Positions 7,002 to 15,676 of a stretch of 20,377 nt of DNA are shown piece by piece. The stretch comes from a virus, in IMG/VR virus record IMGVR_UViG_3300036715_002482, positions 1 through 20,377 of that record; one strand, given 5' to 3'. Made by a program: the position numbers and the translations under genes. Each line of letters starts with the position of its first letter. Position 1 is the first letter of the stretch. Below the pieces are notes generated by a model. That model was not told the origin of the DNA. It worked only from the letters and a program-made list of their open reading frames with translations, and did no database searches.

Positions 7002-7361
7002 TTAGATATTGTAAATATTTTCACTTTGTTGTGAAAAATTAGTTATTTTTATATCTTTTCTTATTTCTGGATGACAAACATGCATACCCTTTGCAAATCC
7101 CATTTTAATAATTTGTGTATAATATGCAAAAACATTAGCCTTTGGGTGATTTTCGTTAAAAGATTTCCAATACATTAACAAATCCATATTTGCAGTTGAA
7201 ATACAATCTTGTTTATCCATTGGATTTTTCCATTTTAAAGTCGTTGATAATTTAGTAACCATTAACATTAAAAGCTCTAAAGCTCTTGGTGTTAACTCTC
7301 CTTTGTTTTTAGAATTTAAAATTTCAGTTAACAATTCTTTTTTATCTAAATAATTTGCCAT
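7002..7361 (-). CDS. 55: Late transcription sigma factor, gp55-like (short)
   Basis: A 119-residue protein resembling the N-terminal two-thirds of T4 gp55 (185 residues), the minimal sigma factor that directs host RNA polymerase to TATAAATA late promoters. Matches in order: NYLDKKELLTEILNSK against YxNNKELLQAIIDWK, ALELLMLMVTKLSTTLKW against GLAIMLIAEGLSKRFNF, and DLLMYWKSFNENHPKANVFAYYTQIIKMGFAKGM against the gp55 segment around NPHAYITQACFNAFVQRI (sigma region 2). It ends soon after region 2. The T4 C-terminal clamp-binding tail is not obvious; the last residues are SENIYNI. The probable clamp gene is at 19304-20059 and candidate late promoters are at 4674 and 9588. The leader AAAGAATTTAATG is a weak ribosome site. 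Confidence 0.8.
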   Translation of the reverse strand: MANYLDKKELLTEILNSKNKGELTPRALELLMLMVTKLSTTLKWKNPMDKQDCISTANMDLLMYWKSFNENHPKANVFAYYTQIIKMGFAKGMHVCHPEIRKDIKITNFSQQSENIYNI

Positions 7362-7405
7362 TAAATTCTTTTTTTAAAAAATTATATTAATTTTTTTAAT
7401 ATTGT

Positions 7406-7723
7406 TTACTTTACATTTTTCAATTCTTTAGCAATCTCTTCTTGATAACTTTTTAAAGTATTTATAACGGTTTGTATAGGATTTGGATTTATTTTTCCAA
7501 ATTTATCCAAATAATTATACATTTCTGTTAAATTATTAATATAATTTATAAGATTTTCTGATATTTCAGAAAGTACTTTTAAATCCTCCTCAACAATTTT
7601 AGTATATGGATTTACTATATTATTTGAATTTTTATTTACTTTAAAATCATCTTTAACACCAAAACCTATGTTATTGTTTCCAGTTTTTCCTATATCTTCG
7701 TATAAATTAGATATTGATTTCAT
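7406..7723 (-). CDS. Hypothetical protein, 105 residues
   Basis: I do not recognise it. The N-terminal 40 residues are Asn- and Gly-rich and probably flexible. Residues about 45-75 (VLSEISENLINYINNLTEMYNYL) and the C-terminal KSYQEEIAKELKN look helical and could form a short coiled coil. No signal peptide or membrane segment. It begins 4 bases after the stop of the 609-residue gene, so it is in the same transcript and possibly a partner of that protein. Confidence 0.8.
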   Translation of the reverse strand: MKSISNLYEDIGKTGNNNIGFGVKDDFKVNKNSNNIVNPYTKIVEEDLKVLSEISENLINYINNLTEMYNYLDKFGKINPNPIQTVINTLKSYQEEIAKELKNVK

Positions 7724-7727
7724 TTTT

Positions 7728-9557
7728 TTAATTTAAATTTTTAAGTTTTCCAAATAATTTTTTTGCTCTTTCGTCTTTTTCAGTTGCAAAATGTAAACTA
7801 TTTGCTTTTGCAGCTTTAGCTTCTATATCTGTTAAATTTTGTGCAATTTCACCATCAATTTTTTCTATATCATCTAAACTAGTCGAAATAGTATTACCTT
7901 CATCGTCTAAAACACTTATTTCTTTTGTAACTGTATTTATCGCTGTTACTTTTCCAACAATACCTGAGTTTTTAATTCTTACTGTATCACCTGCTTTTAA
8001 AGCATTATCATCTTCGCTAATATTACTTATTTTATTAATTGATTCTTCTAATGAAAAATATTCAGATTTTAATTTATTAATTTCATCTTCTATAATAATT
8101 TTTAATTTATTAATTGTCTCAATAGATTTTGAATCATTTAATAAAATATCAGCTTTAACTTGTTCATCAATTTGAATTAATTTTTGATGTAATTCGTTAA
8201 TTTTAGTTTGTATTTGTGATTGTTTTTCTTTTAATATACCTATTTCTTTAGCAGGTCCTTTTAAATATTCAAATAATTTTTCAGAAATATCATACTTCAT
8301 AAATTCAAATAATGAATTTCGCAATTGAAGTCCATTAATATTCTTTTCAAATATACTAATTCTTCGTTGAGGATCGGACTTTAATAAACAAAATTCTTCA
8401 TTAACTTTAAAAACTATTGCTTTTGAAAAACCTTGTTTAGATCTAATTTCTTGAGCAATATCAATATTTATTAACGTATCAAGATTTTCCCATACCTTTT
8501 TAACTTTTAACAAATCAGAATAATGTAATGAACTAAATAATTTTGATTCCATTAAAATTTTATAAACATCATTTGTAATTTCTACATTATTTAAAAATGC
8601 TCTATTAGGTAAGTTATCTCTAATTTCTAATAATATTTGTGAATTATTAATATTAATTAAAACTTTATTTTCAGTTACTTTAACATAACCATTATTAATA
8701 AATTCATTAATTACTTTAAATGTTTCTGGTAAAACTAATATTTCATTTTCACTTAATTGAGTCAATTCAGTTCCATTAAAATTAAAATATTTTCCACTTG
8801 TATAAAATTTCATATCTTCAGAAACTTCTGAATCAATATAAATAAATGAATATACATTATTTACATCGTATGCTTTATTTTCGTTAACTAAAAACATAGA
8901 ATCATCGTTTTCGTATTTCGCAATTCGTTTCATTGCTTCCATAACATTTGGATCATAAGAATATATTTTCATTTTTTCAATTAACGAACGCCTTGATTTT
9001 TTTTCATAAAAATGTTCTTCTAATAAATCGATTATATTGTTAAATTTTAATGAATATTTTGAAGCTTTCATTTCGTATATCGATTTCGCTAAATCAATAT
9101 CTTCTGAATATTTTTTAAAAATTTCTGTTATTTGATTAACTACCCTTTCAATTTTTGGATCATAATCGTAAGGCTTAATTGTTTCTAATAACGATTCTGC
9201 TATATAAATCACATTAAAACCGTTTTTATAACTTTTATAAAGACCATTTAACGGATACTGAATTTGAACATTTTTTTTAAAAACTTCAGATTCAAATATA
9301 TCATTAAACGACTTTTCTAATTTCATTGTATTCAGAGTTTGAATTTTTAATTCATTCTCAAAAAATTTTTTAGCAGGTTTATCTAATTTAACATGTGATA
9401 ATGTCTCTAACATTGATAATGCCTCTAAAATTGATTCTCGCAATAAATGTTCATTGCCAAACTGAACAATTTCTAAAATTCTTTTACATTCATTTTTCAC
9501 TTCTTGAACTGTTGTTTCCAGCTCTAAAGCAATAAGTCTATCTTTAAATGTTTTCAT
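7728..9557 (-). CDS. Large hypothetical protein with coiled coil and KOW/SH3-like domain
   Basis: A 609-residue acidic-basic mixed protein that I do not recognise. Residues 1-200 are mainly helical (for example KNECKRILEIVQFGNEHLLRE). The middle, about 220-440, looks mixed alpha/beta. Residues about 445-515 are a clear coiled coil (KEKQSQIQTKINELHQKLIQ onward). Residues about 520-570 (GDTVRIKNSGIVGKVTAIN, then a VLDDEGNTI-type strand) look like a KOW/SH3-like barrel, as in proteins that bind nucleic acid or other proteins. A candidate late promoter identical to one at 4674 lies 31-47 bases upstream, suggesting late expression and perhaps a virion or assembly role; that is inference. No Shine-Dalgarno. 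Confidence 0.8.
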   Translation of the reverse strand: MKTFKDRLIALELETTVQEVKNECKRILEIVQFGNEHLLRESILEALSMLETLSHVKLDKPAKKFFENELKIQTLNTMKLEKSFNDIFESEVFKKNVQIQYPLNGLYKSYKNGFNVIYIAESLLETIKPYDYDPKIERVVNQITEIFKKYSEDIDLAKSIYEMKASKYSLKFNNIIDLLEEHFYEKKSRRSLIEKMKIYSYDPNVMEAMKRIAKYENDDSMFLVNENKAYDVNNVYSFIYIDSEVSEDMKFYTSGKYFNFNGTELTQLSENEILVLPETFKVINEFINNGYVKVTENKVLININNSQILLEIRDNLPNRAFLNNVEITNDVYKILMESKLFSSLHYSDLLKVKKVWENLDTLINIDIAQEIRSKQGFSKAIVFKVNEEFCLLKSDPQRRISIFEKNINGLQLRNSLFEFMKYDISEKLFEYLKGPAKEIGILKEKQSQIQTKINELHQKLIQIDEQVKADILLNDSKSIETINKLKIIIEDEINKLKSEYFSLEESINKISNISEDDNALKAGDTVRIKNSGIVGKVTAINTVTKEISVLDDEGNTISTSLDDIEKIDGEIAQNLTDIEAKAAKANSLHFATEKDERAKKLFGKLKNLN

Positions 9558-9587
9558 TTATGTATTTTTATTTTGTAGTTTACAAAC

Positions 9588-9604
9588 TTTTTTATATATA
9601 TTAA
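9588..9604 (-). promoter_or_regulatory. Candidate late promoter for the 609-residue gene and gp55 run
   Basis: Minus-strand TTAATATATATAAAAAA in the 66-base leader before the ATG at 9557, identical over 17 bases to the site at 4674-4690. It would transcribe the 609-residue gene, the 105-residue gene, gp55 and the RHH-like gene. The exact repetition in two gene-free leaders supports a shared regulatory role. Confidence 0.5.
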
Positions 9605-9623
9605 AAAAATTTCAATTTGTTTT

Positions 9624-10517
9624 TTAGTTCATTTCAATGTCTTTGTTTAAAACTCTTCCAGTTAAAAGATCTTTATCGTCATAAATTTTATTGCCATCAC
9701 TACCATCATTTAAGTTTACATCGTTTACATTACCAATAGATGTTGTATTTAAACTGTCATCGGCAATATAATCACTAATTGGAATTTCGTCTCCAATATT
9801 TTTAAAATTAAAACTTGAACTATGAGTAGCTATATTAAACCCTTCCATTCGCTGAGATTTTTTAAATTCACTTGTTGGATCTTTAACATACATGTAACTT
9901 TCTATTTCTAAATTAAAAGTTAATGAATTTTCATTTAAATCTCCAAATGAAAATTCATAACTATGTTCAATTGTATTGTCTTCTGGAAATCCCACGTGAG
10001 CTCTAATTGGCATTCCTTCGTGCATAAACTCAAAAGCGTGAGACTTATAAAATATTTTTACAATATTTTCCCAAACTCTCATTAACATTGAAAGAGTATC
10101 TGTTTTAATTTTAACTTCAAATTGAAAACCTAAAGGAATTGTATTTATATTAGCAGACATTGTTTCAATTTCAGTCTCTGTTTCAACTTGATATTCTCCT
10201 CTAACAAATCTATTAGTTAAAGAAGATGCAATAATCGAGGCAGATGACAAAGTTATGTGACCTCTTGGTATAATATCATAACTACCCTCAGCAACTTTAT
10301 TTCTTATACTTTGATTAAAAGCTGTTTGTTGAAAAATATCTTGTATAAATCTTTCATCACCAGATGCATTATAAAAAAATGGAATTATGTATTCGGTTTC
10401 TTCGTTGTCTAAATATTGTTTAATAATTAATTTGTTGTTTAAAAATTGAATTAAAGCAACTATTAAATTAAAAACAAAATCATCATTTAAGTTTTGTTTG
10501 TATAAATATTCAGACAT
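9624..10517 (-). CDS. Probable virion structural protein (tail or neck type)
   Basis: A 297-residue protein starting at the ATG at 10517; a TTG one codon upstream is less likely. The central part, residues about 80-215, has the order IIPRGHITLSSASIIASSLTN, then NTIPLGFQFEVKIKTDTLSMLMRVWENIVKIFY, then a strand-rich stretch ending LTFNLEIESYMYV. This resembles a structural family of T4-like myoviruses in which 'PRxxxxxxG...', 'PxxxxxxLxIxTxxxxxxLQxxExIL..FxP' and 'LxxSxPxYL' follow each other. I recall the pattern but cannot name the T4 equivalent. The C-terminal 70 residues are Asp/Asn-rich and probably flexible. It is flanked by the 609-residue gene and gp46, with a weak TATATAA-type element just upstream. 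Confidence 0.45.
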   Translation of the reverse strand: MSEYLYKQNLNDDFVFNLIVALIQFLNNKLIIKQYLDNEETEYIIPFFYNASGDERFIQDIFQQTAFNQSIRNKVAEGSYDIIPRGHITLSSASIIASSLTNRFVRGEYQVETETEIETMSANINTIPLGFQFEVKIKTDTLSMLMRVWENIVKIFYKSHAFEFMHEGMPIRAHVGFPEDNTIEHSYEFSFGDLNENSLTFNLEIESYMYVKDPTSEFKKSQRMEGFNIATHSSSFNFKNIGDEIPISDYIADDSLNTTSIGNVNDVNLNDGSDGNKIYDDKDLLTGRVLNKDIEMN

Positions 10518-10530
10518 CAAATGTTATTTT

Positions 10531-10546
10531 TTTTATATATTTTTTT
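10531..10546 (-). promoter_or_regulatory. Weaker TATATAA-type promoter candidate before the structural gene
   Basis: Minus-strand AAAAAAATATATAAAA, beginning about 14 bases before the ATG at 10517 and overlapping the end of gp46. It shares the TATATAA core with the two stronger sites but not their flanks, and the spacing to the start codon is short. Confidence 0.3.
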
Positions 10547-12197
10547 TAATTCTTGAAAACCCATTTATTTTTTCAATAAAATAGCAATTATCAAATAAAT
10601 TCTCATCCATAATACTATGATTTATGACGAATGTATGGAAATTTAATTCTTTACTTAAATCTTTTAAAATAAGTAGTAAATTATCGATACTTTCTATATC
10701 CAAACTTGAAAAAACTTCATCTAAAAATAACAAATTAATTGATGGAATTTTTAATTTTAAAAAGTATAAAATACTTATTAAAACTGAAATATCAATTTTT
10801 TTCTTTTCACCTGTTGATAATGTGTGTACCTGTATCTCATCACCTAAAGAAGTTATTTTAGCATTAAAATTATCATCAAATTTAACATTATAATTAACAT
10901 TTAATTTTTTTAAATATTCTGGTATTTTTTTATTAATTGTGGGTAATAGTGTTTTTATGTAATACTTTTTAAAACCTTTATCAGAAAAAATTTCCATCAA
11001 TTTGTTTTGAATATCTTTTTCGTTTTCAAAAGTAATTAATTCTGTTTCAAATTCTTTAATTTTTTTTAAATTTGACTTAATAATACTTTTTAGTTCGCTT
11101 GTGTTATCGTTTATTTCTTTATTTGAAATTGATCGTTTTTCATAAACTAATTCAGAAATTTTAAATTCAATATTTTTTATTTCTTTTAAAATTTCATTAT
11201 ATTTTTGTCTATATTTTAATAATTGTTCATCGAATTTATTTAATTTAACTAAATATTCTTTAATTAAACTTTCTTTTTCATTAAACTCTTTTTTATATTC
11301 ATCTAATAATTTTTTAAAATCATCAGTATTAAATGGTGAACCACAAACAGGACATTGATTTTTACTAAATAAATTAATTTTTTCTTCTATTGACGATTGT
11401 TCGTATTTATTTTTTTGAACTAAATTTTTAATTTTTAAAATATTTGTTTCTATTTTATTAATTTTTGAAGCAAATTCTTCTTCTTTTTTACTTAATTCAG
11501 TATTTATAATATTTAAATCATTAATTTTTTCATCTATTTTATTTATATCAATTTGGATTTTTTCTTTTAATTGTTTTAAAATTAAAGCAATTTTATTTTT
11601 TAATTCACCATTTTGATTATTAAGTATATCTATTTTATTATTTAATAATTCAATATTTTTATTTGTTAATTTTGCTTCATTTTTAACATCTTCATTAATT
11701 TTATTAATTATTTCAATTCCAAAAATTTTATCTATAATCTTTCTTTTATCGTCAGGCGACAACTCAATAAAAGATTTAAAATTGTTTATTGAAACTGCTA
11801 TTGTATTATTAAATAATAACTGTGGTACACCTATTAGTTCATCTATAAGCTCTTGTTGCTTTGATTTATTTGCTTTGTTTGAAAATTTATCATCATTTTC
11901 TAACTCTACTTTAAGTGAAGTAGGTTCTAAAGTTCTTTGAATATTTAAATTTTTACCATTTACTTCTAAATCAATTTCAACTTTTAAATTTTTGTTTATA
12001 CGATTTGGCAAATCTTTTAAATTTTTATTAATTACTTTACCATAAATAGCAAATTCTATAATTTCTTTTAAAGTGGACTTTGCGCTACCATTTTTACCAT
12101 AAATTAAATCAAATGAATTGTCATTGTTGAATTCTAAAGTTTGGAGTTGATTACCATAAGCATTAAAATTTTGAAAAGTAATTTTTTTAATTTTCAT
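10533..12197 (-). CDS. 46: Recombination endonuclease subunit gp46 (SbcC/Rad50-like)
   Basis: A 554-residue SMC-like ATPase, close to T4 gp46 (560). Walker A is GKNGSAKST (about residues 34-42). Two long coiled-coil arms flank a zinc hook CPVCG at about residue 279. The ABC signature is LSTGEKKKIDIS (about 459) and Walker B with D-loop is INLLFLDEVFSSLDIE. With gp47 it resects DNA ends to make the 3' single strands used by UvsX in recombination-dependent replication. It starts 18 bases after the gp47 stop, so the two are co-transcribed. No strong Shine-Dalgarno (AAAGTAAACTATG). Confidence 0.96.
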   Translation of the reverse strand: MKIKKITFQNFNAYGNQLQTLEFNNDNSFDLIYGKNGSAKSTLKEIIEFAIYGKVINKNLKDLPNRINKNLKVEIDLEVNGKNLNIQRTLEPTSLKVELENDDKFSNKANKSKQQELIDELIGVPQLLFNNTIAVSINNFKSFIELSPDDKRKIIDKIFGIEIINKINEDVKNEAKLTNKNIELLNNKIDILNNQNGELKNKIALILKQLKEKIQIDINKIDEKINDLNIINTELSKKEEEFASKINKIETNILKIKNLVQKNKYEQSSIEEKINLFSKNQCPVCGSPFNTDDFKKLLDEYKKEFNEKESLIKEYLVKLNKFDEQLLKYRQKYNEILKEIKNIEFKISELVYEKRSISNKEINDNTSELKSIIKSNLKKIKEFETELITFENEKDIQNKLMEIFSDKGFKKYYIKTLLPTINKKIPEYLKKLNVNYNVKFDDNFNAKITSLGDEIQVHTLSTGEKKKIDISVLISILYFLKLKIPSINLLFLDEVFSSLDIESIDNLLLILKDLSKELNFHTFVINHSIMDENLFDNCYFIEKINGFSRIKKNI

Positions 12198-12215
12198 AGT
12201 TTACTTTAAACTGTT

Positions 12216-13238
12216 TCACAAATATTGTTCTATTTTTTTTACTAAAATATTTTTTAAATTTTCGTCATAATTTAAAGAATTTATATAATTTTTTATAGAT
12301 GTAAATATATCGTTGTTAAATATTTCAACTTCTTCAATAAGTTCATCATCTTTATTTTTAATAATTGAAAATTCTATTTTTTTTGCATTACCTTTTTCAA
12401 AATTTTTAATAATATCATTATTAAAATCTTCTTCGTTTATTTCGATTTCTACAAAATTATTATTAATTTCATTTTTAAAATCAATATTTTTTATGTCTTT
12501 ATATTGAATTTTTTTATATTCTGGTGAATAATTGTTTTCAATAAAATTAATTTCATCGTTATTTAAATCAATCCAATAAATTCCTTTTTTATTATTAATG
12601 TCATTCTTTGTTATATGATAGGGACTACCAATTACATATAAATTATTTATTTGTTGTCGTAAATGAATATGTCCTGTGAATATTTTTATTTTATTGTCAC
12701 TATCTAACTCTAAACCATTTTCTATTTTTGAAAAATTATTATAAGATACACCATTAAAATCTGTATGACAAAAAAAGTAATCAACACCTGATTTTTTTAC
12801 AAGTTCATATTCATTTTTTAAATCATTATGATCCTCGATCCAAGACAATGCATATACTTTTTTATTATTAAAATTTAAAATTTCTTTATTATAAATTATT
12901 TTAATATTTGGAATATTTTCAAAAATTTTAATTGGAGTTACTGAATTTTCATTTGAATTTTCTAAATTATTTAAATCATGATTACCAATTAAGATATAAA
13001 TTGGTAAAATTTCAGACATATATTTAAATATTTTTAAAGCACTATACAAAACTCTATTATTAGTTATAGTTCTATTGTCAAAAATATCACCTAATACAAA
13101 TAAATAAGAGTCTTTGCTGTGTTCAATTAAAATAGGTATTAAAAAATTATAAAAATAATTTTCTTGATTTTTTAAAAATTCAATTGAGTTACTATGAGCA
13201 CCAAAATGTATATCTGAAATTAAAAAAATTTTACCCAT
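12216..13238 (-). CDS. 47: Recombination endonuclease subunit gp47 (SbcD/Mre11-like)
   Basis: A 340-residue calcineurin-like phosphoesterase (T4 gp47 is 339). Metal-binding motifs are all present: D9 and H11 in SDIHFG, D51 in LGDIFDNR, N86-H87-D88 in IGNHD, H158 in FCHTDF, and H190-x-H192 in TGHIHLR. It is the nuclease partner of gp46. Its ATG overlaps the TAA of the gene upstream by 8 bases (ATGGGTAA), indicating translational coupling. It ends in TGA, which supports the standard bacterial code. Confidence 0.97.
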   Translation of the reverse strand: MGKIFLISDIHFGAHSNSIEFLKNQENYFYNFLIPILIEHSKDSYLFVLGDIFDNRTITNNRVLYSALKIFKYMSEILPIYILIGNHDLNNLENSNENSVTPIKIFENIPNIKIIYNKEILNFNNKKVYALSWIEDHNDLKNEYELVKKSGVDYFFCHTDFNGVSYNNFSKIENGLELDSDNKIKIFTGHIHLRQQINNLYVIGSPYHITKNDINNKKGIYWIDLNNDEINFIENNYSPEYKKIQYKDIKNIDFKNEINNNFVEIEINEEDFNNDIIKNFEKGNAKKIEFSIIKNKDDELIEEVEIFNNDIFTSIKNYINSLNYDENLKNILVKKIEQYL

Positions 13239-13602
13239 TTATGAAATACCAGTTAAATTCTAAATTTTGAGGTAAATCCAGGTATTCTTGTTGCTTTGTA
13301 GTATTTTCAGTATACTCAGTTTGTTCTATAGCATCTAATTCTTTTGACCAATTTGACAATAATTTAGTTACATCGTTTACAAAATTTTCGTTGTCTTCAG
13401 TCTCAACGTTTAATTCTGAAATCTTATTCATCGTTGCCATTATTTCATCAGTCATTTCAAAAATTTTATCATATTCTTTAAAAAAAATTCCAAATATTAC
13501 ATATTTTTCATCATAAATATCATAAATTTTAAAATGCTTAAAATCATTATCTTGTAAAATTATCCTTTTAGGAATTTTAATTCCAAATACTATTTTTGTC
13601 AT
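13231..13602 (-). CDS. Hypothetical protein, 123 residues, coupled to gp47
   Basis: I do not recognise it. The start is set at the ATG at 13602 because GGAG lies about 7 bases before it and the ATG overlaps the preceding stop as ATGA; a TTG at 13614 would place the Shine-Dalgarno inside the gene. The N-terminal half is strand-rich (KIVFGIKIPKRIILQ, KYVIFGIFFKEYD). The second half is acidic and helical. Its end overlaps the gp47 start by 8 bases, so it may be a partner or regulator of gp46/47; only position supports this. Confidence 0.85.
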   Translation of the reverse strand: MTKIVFGIKIPKRIILQDNDFKHFKIYDIYDEKYVIFGIFFKEYDKIFEMTDEIMATMNKISELNVETEDNENFVNDVTKLLSNWSKELDAIEQTEYTENTTKQQEYLDLPQNLEFNWYFING

Positions 13603-13856
13603 ATTTTTCTCCAATTCGTATTTAATTTATCTAAAAAAATTTCTCTTGGCATTGTTTTATTTATTAAAAAATCTTGCTCTTGTTTCATATTTAAATTTAA
13701 AACTTTAAGTATGATAACCCCATTTTTTTCAATCATTGGTTCCAATAATTTAAATGGTACTATACCATTTCCATTTTCGTAATCATCTGAATAAAAAATA
13801 GACCCTACTACAATATCTTCAGCTCTCACAGAGAACATTTTTTGTGGCATTTCCAT
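13599..13856 (-). CDS. Hypothetical protein, 85 residues
   Basis: A small strand-rich protein with FSVRAEDIVVGSIFYSDDY near the start and IILKVLNLNMKQEQDF in the middle; it could be a small beta-barrel. I do not recognise it. AAAGGA lies 9 bases before the ATG. It overlaps the next gene as ATGA, so the chain of small genes leading to gp47 is translationally coupled. Confidence 0.85.
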   Translation of the reverse strand: MEMPQKMFSVRAEDIVVGSIFYSDDYENGNGIVPFKLLEPMIEKNGVIILKVLNLNMKQEQDFLINKTMPREIFLDKLNTNWRKI

Positions 13857-13867
13857 ATATTTTTCCT

Positions 13868-14302
13868 TTAAAATAATTTTGTACTTTTTATATCTTTAAA
13901 AATATCATAATTTTTATCCAATTCTTTCAATAAAATTATTTTATATTGATTTGGGATCATATCGTAAAATAATTTATAATTTATATTCACAATATCTGCT
14001 ATTGTTATAAATATTTCAATTTCTGAATAAATTGTTTCTTTAAAATTAGATCGCATATATTCAAAATATTCAGAAATATCAAATTTTGATATTTTTTTAT
14101 TTGTTGTTTTATATTCTTTCCATTTTGAATTTTCTATAATATCATTCAAAATTTCATATAATTTATAATTATGATATTTTGTATAATCGTCTGTTGTATC
14201 TTTAAATACAGGATCTATAGCAAAATTATTATAACTCTCAAATTCAACAGTTCCCGAATTATACGAATTATCCAATATTTTATCCCCAGGTCGTCGGTTC
14301 AT
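13868..14302 (-). CDS. Hypothetical protein, 144 residues, overlapping the end of gp41
   Basis: I do not recognise it. The start is the ATG at 14302 (MNRRPGD), because GGAG lies 7 bases upstream; a longer frame reaches 14347 but would put this site inside the gene. The gene overlaps the 3' end of the helicase gene by 23 bases. Residues about 70-140 look helical, with an aromatic-rich C-terminal half (SEYFEYMRSNF, EIFITIADIVNINYKLFYDM). The extreme C terminus is IKSTKLF. Confidence 0.8.
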   Translation of the reverse strand: MNRRPGDKILDNSYNSGTVEFESYNNFAIDPVFKDTTDDYTKYHNYKLYEILNDIIENSKWKEYKTTNKKISKFDISEYFEYMRSNFKETIYSEIEIFITIADIVNINYKLFYDMIPNQYKIILLKELDKNYDIFKDIKSTKLF

Positions 14303-15671
14303 CAATATCTCCATTAATTTTATTAACATTTTTAAAAATGTTATCATTGGTATAACTTTGAGTATTCATATCCTGTTTAACTCTCATTTGTTCATAATTA
14401 ACTAAAAAATGTTGTTTTTCATGTATGTATTCACTGTCTCTTAATGCCAATGCTTTTAAAATATATTTTCCATCAGCTCTCATACTTTCATCTTGAATTA
14501 TTCCAAACAATGCATCGACAGTTGAAATTAAGCCTATTGATTCAGATACATCTTCTGCACTTAATTCAGTACTTGATTCTTTTTTTCTAACAGTTTGCGT
14601 TGCTGTAATAACAACATAATTTCCTCTAACAGCCATAGCTCTTAAATCTTCAGAGATTGTTTTTATTTTCAAATAAGTATTTTCAGAATTTGAATTTCTC
14701 CAATTTTTCATAATATTTATATAATCAACTATAACTGCATCGATTTTTATATTTTGTGTTTCTTCTAATTGCTTAATATAATTCTCTATTTCTGGTACAC
14801 CAGCAGCACTTGTTGGAAATTCTTTTATAAATAATTTACCTAATCCATCAAGACGTGACTCATATCGTTTTTTAAATTTATTTAAAATAAGTTTAAATTT
14901 TTTTTCGTCATTTGAAATTTCATCATAATCTTTCATATTTATTTTTAATAAATTTGAACCTACTCTTTTGATGACTGATTTCTCTGACATTTCTAATGTT
15001 ATAATAACTACATTTTTTCCAAGTTTAACTAATTCAGCTGCTAAATTTGTCATTATTAATGACTTACCAGATTTTTGTTTGCCTAAAAACGCTACTAAAG
15101 TTTTTCTTTTATAACCGCCACCTAAACATTTATCAAAAAACGGATAACCAGTTGTAAAATAATCACTTTTTAATTGTATATGTGCTTCGTAGTTTAAAAA
15201 ATCTAATCCTTGGCTAAAACCAAATGACAAATTATTTCGCTCTAAAATTATTTCTTTTACTTTTTCAACTATTTCAACAACGTTATCAACTTTTACATCA
15301 CTTGATTTCATAAAAGTAATAGCGTCAAACATTGAATTATCTAAAGTTTTCCAATAAATTATAGCTTCAATTGTCTTTTTTAACCATTCAGTGTCATATT
15401 CAGTTAAATCAATTTTGTATAAATTGTCTATTATTGTAAAATATGTTTCAGTATCGATTTCGTTATTTTTTTCAGATTCAATATTTATAAGTTCTTTAAT
15501 TTGTTTAGAAGTTGGTACTGAATTAAATTTTTCTACAAATCCTTTTTCAATTTTATAAATAAATGCTAATTCTTTATTTTCAAAATAATTAGTTTTTACC
15601 TTCTTATATAAATTGGGATTACTTCTTATATAAGAATATAGTATTTTTTCTAATTGAATAGAATTTGTCAT
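14280..15671 (-). CDS. 41: Replicative DNA helicase, gp41/DnaB-like
   Basis: A 463-residue hexameric 5'-3' helicase (T4 gp41 is 475). The N-terminal domain (1-150) is helical. The RecA-like domain has Walker A GKQKSGKS at 197-204, VVIITLEMSEKSVIKR at 221-236 (DnaB motif 1a), Walker B DAVIVDYI at 311-318, and the sensor TATQTVRKK at 357-365. It unwinds the fork and works with a primase not seen here. It begins 5 bases after the UvsX C-terminal gene. Its Shine-Dalgarno (GAAGG) lies in the last codons of that gene, so the two are in one operon. Confidence 0.94.
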   Translation of the reverse strand: MTNSIQLEKILYSYIRSNPNLYKKVKTNYFENKELAFIYKIEKGFVEKFNSVPTSKQIKELINIESEKNNEIDTETYFTIIDNLYKIDLTEYDTEWLKKTIEAIIYWKTLDNSMFDAITFMKSSDVKVDNVVEIVEKVKEIILERNNLSFGFSQGLDFLNYEAHIQLKSDYFTTGYPFFDKCLGGGYKRKTLVAFLGKQKSGKSLIMTNLAAELVKLGKNVVIITLEMSEKSVIKRVGSNLLKINMKDYDEISNDEKKFKLILNKFKKRYESRLDGLGKLFIKEFPTSAAGVPEIENYIKQLEETQNIKIDAVIVDYINIMKNWRNSNSENTYLKIKTISEDLRAMAVRGNYVVITATQTVRKKESSTELSAEDVSESIGLISTVDALFGIIQDESMRADGKYILKALALRDSEYIHEKQHFLVNYEQMRVKQDMNTQSYTNDNIFKNVNKINGDIDEPTTWG

Positions 15672-15676
15672 TGTTT

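Noticed and set aside
10624-10893. Plus-strand frame within gp46
   Set aside because: Antisense to the ABC signature and Walker B region of gp46.
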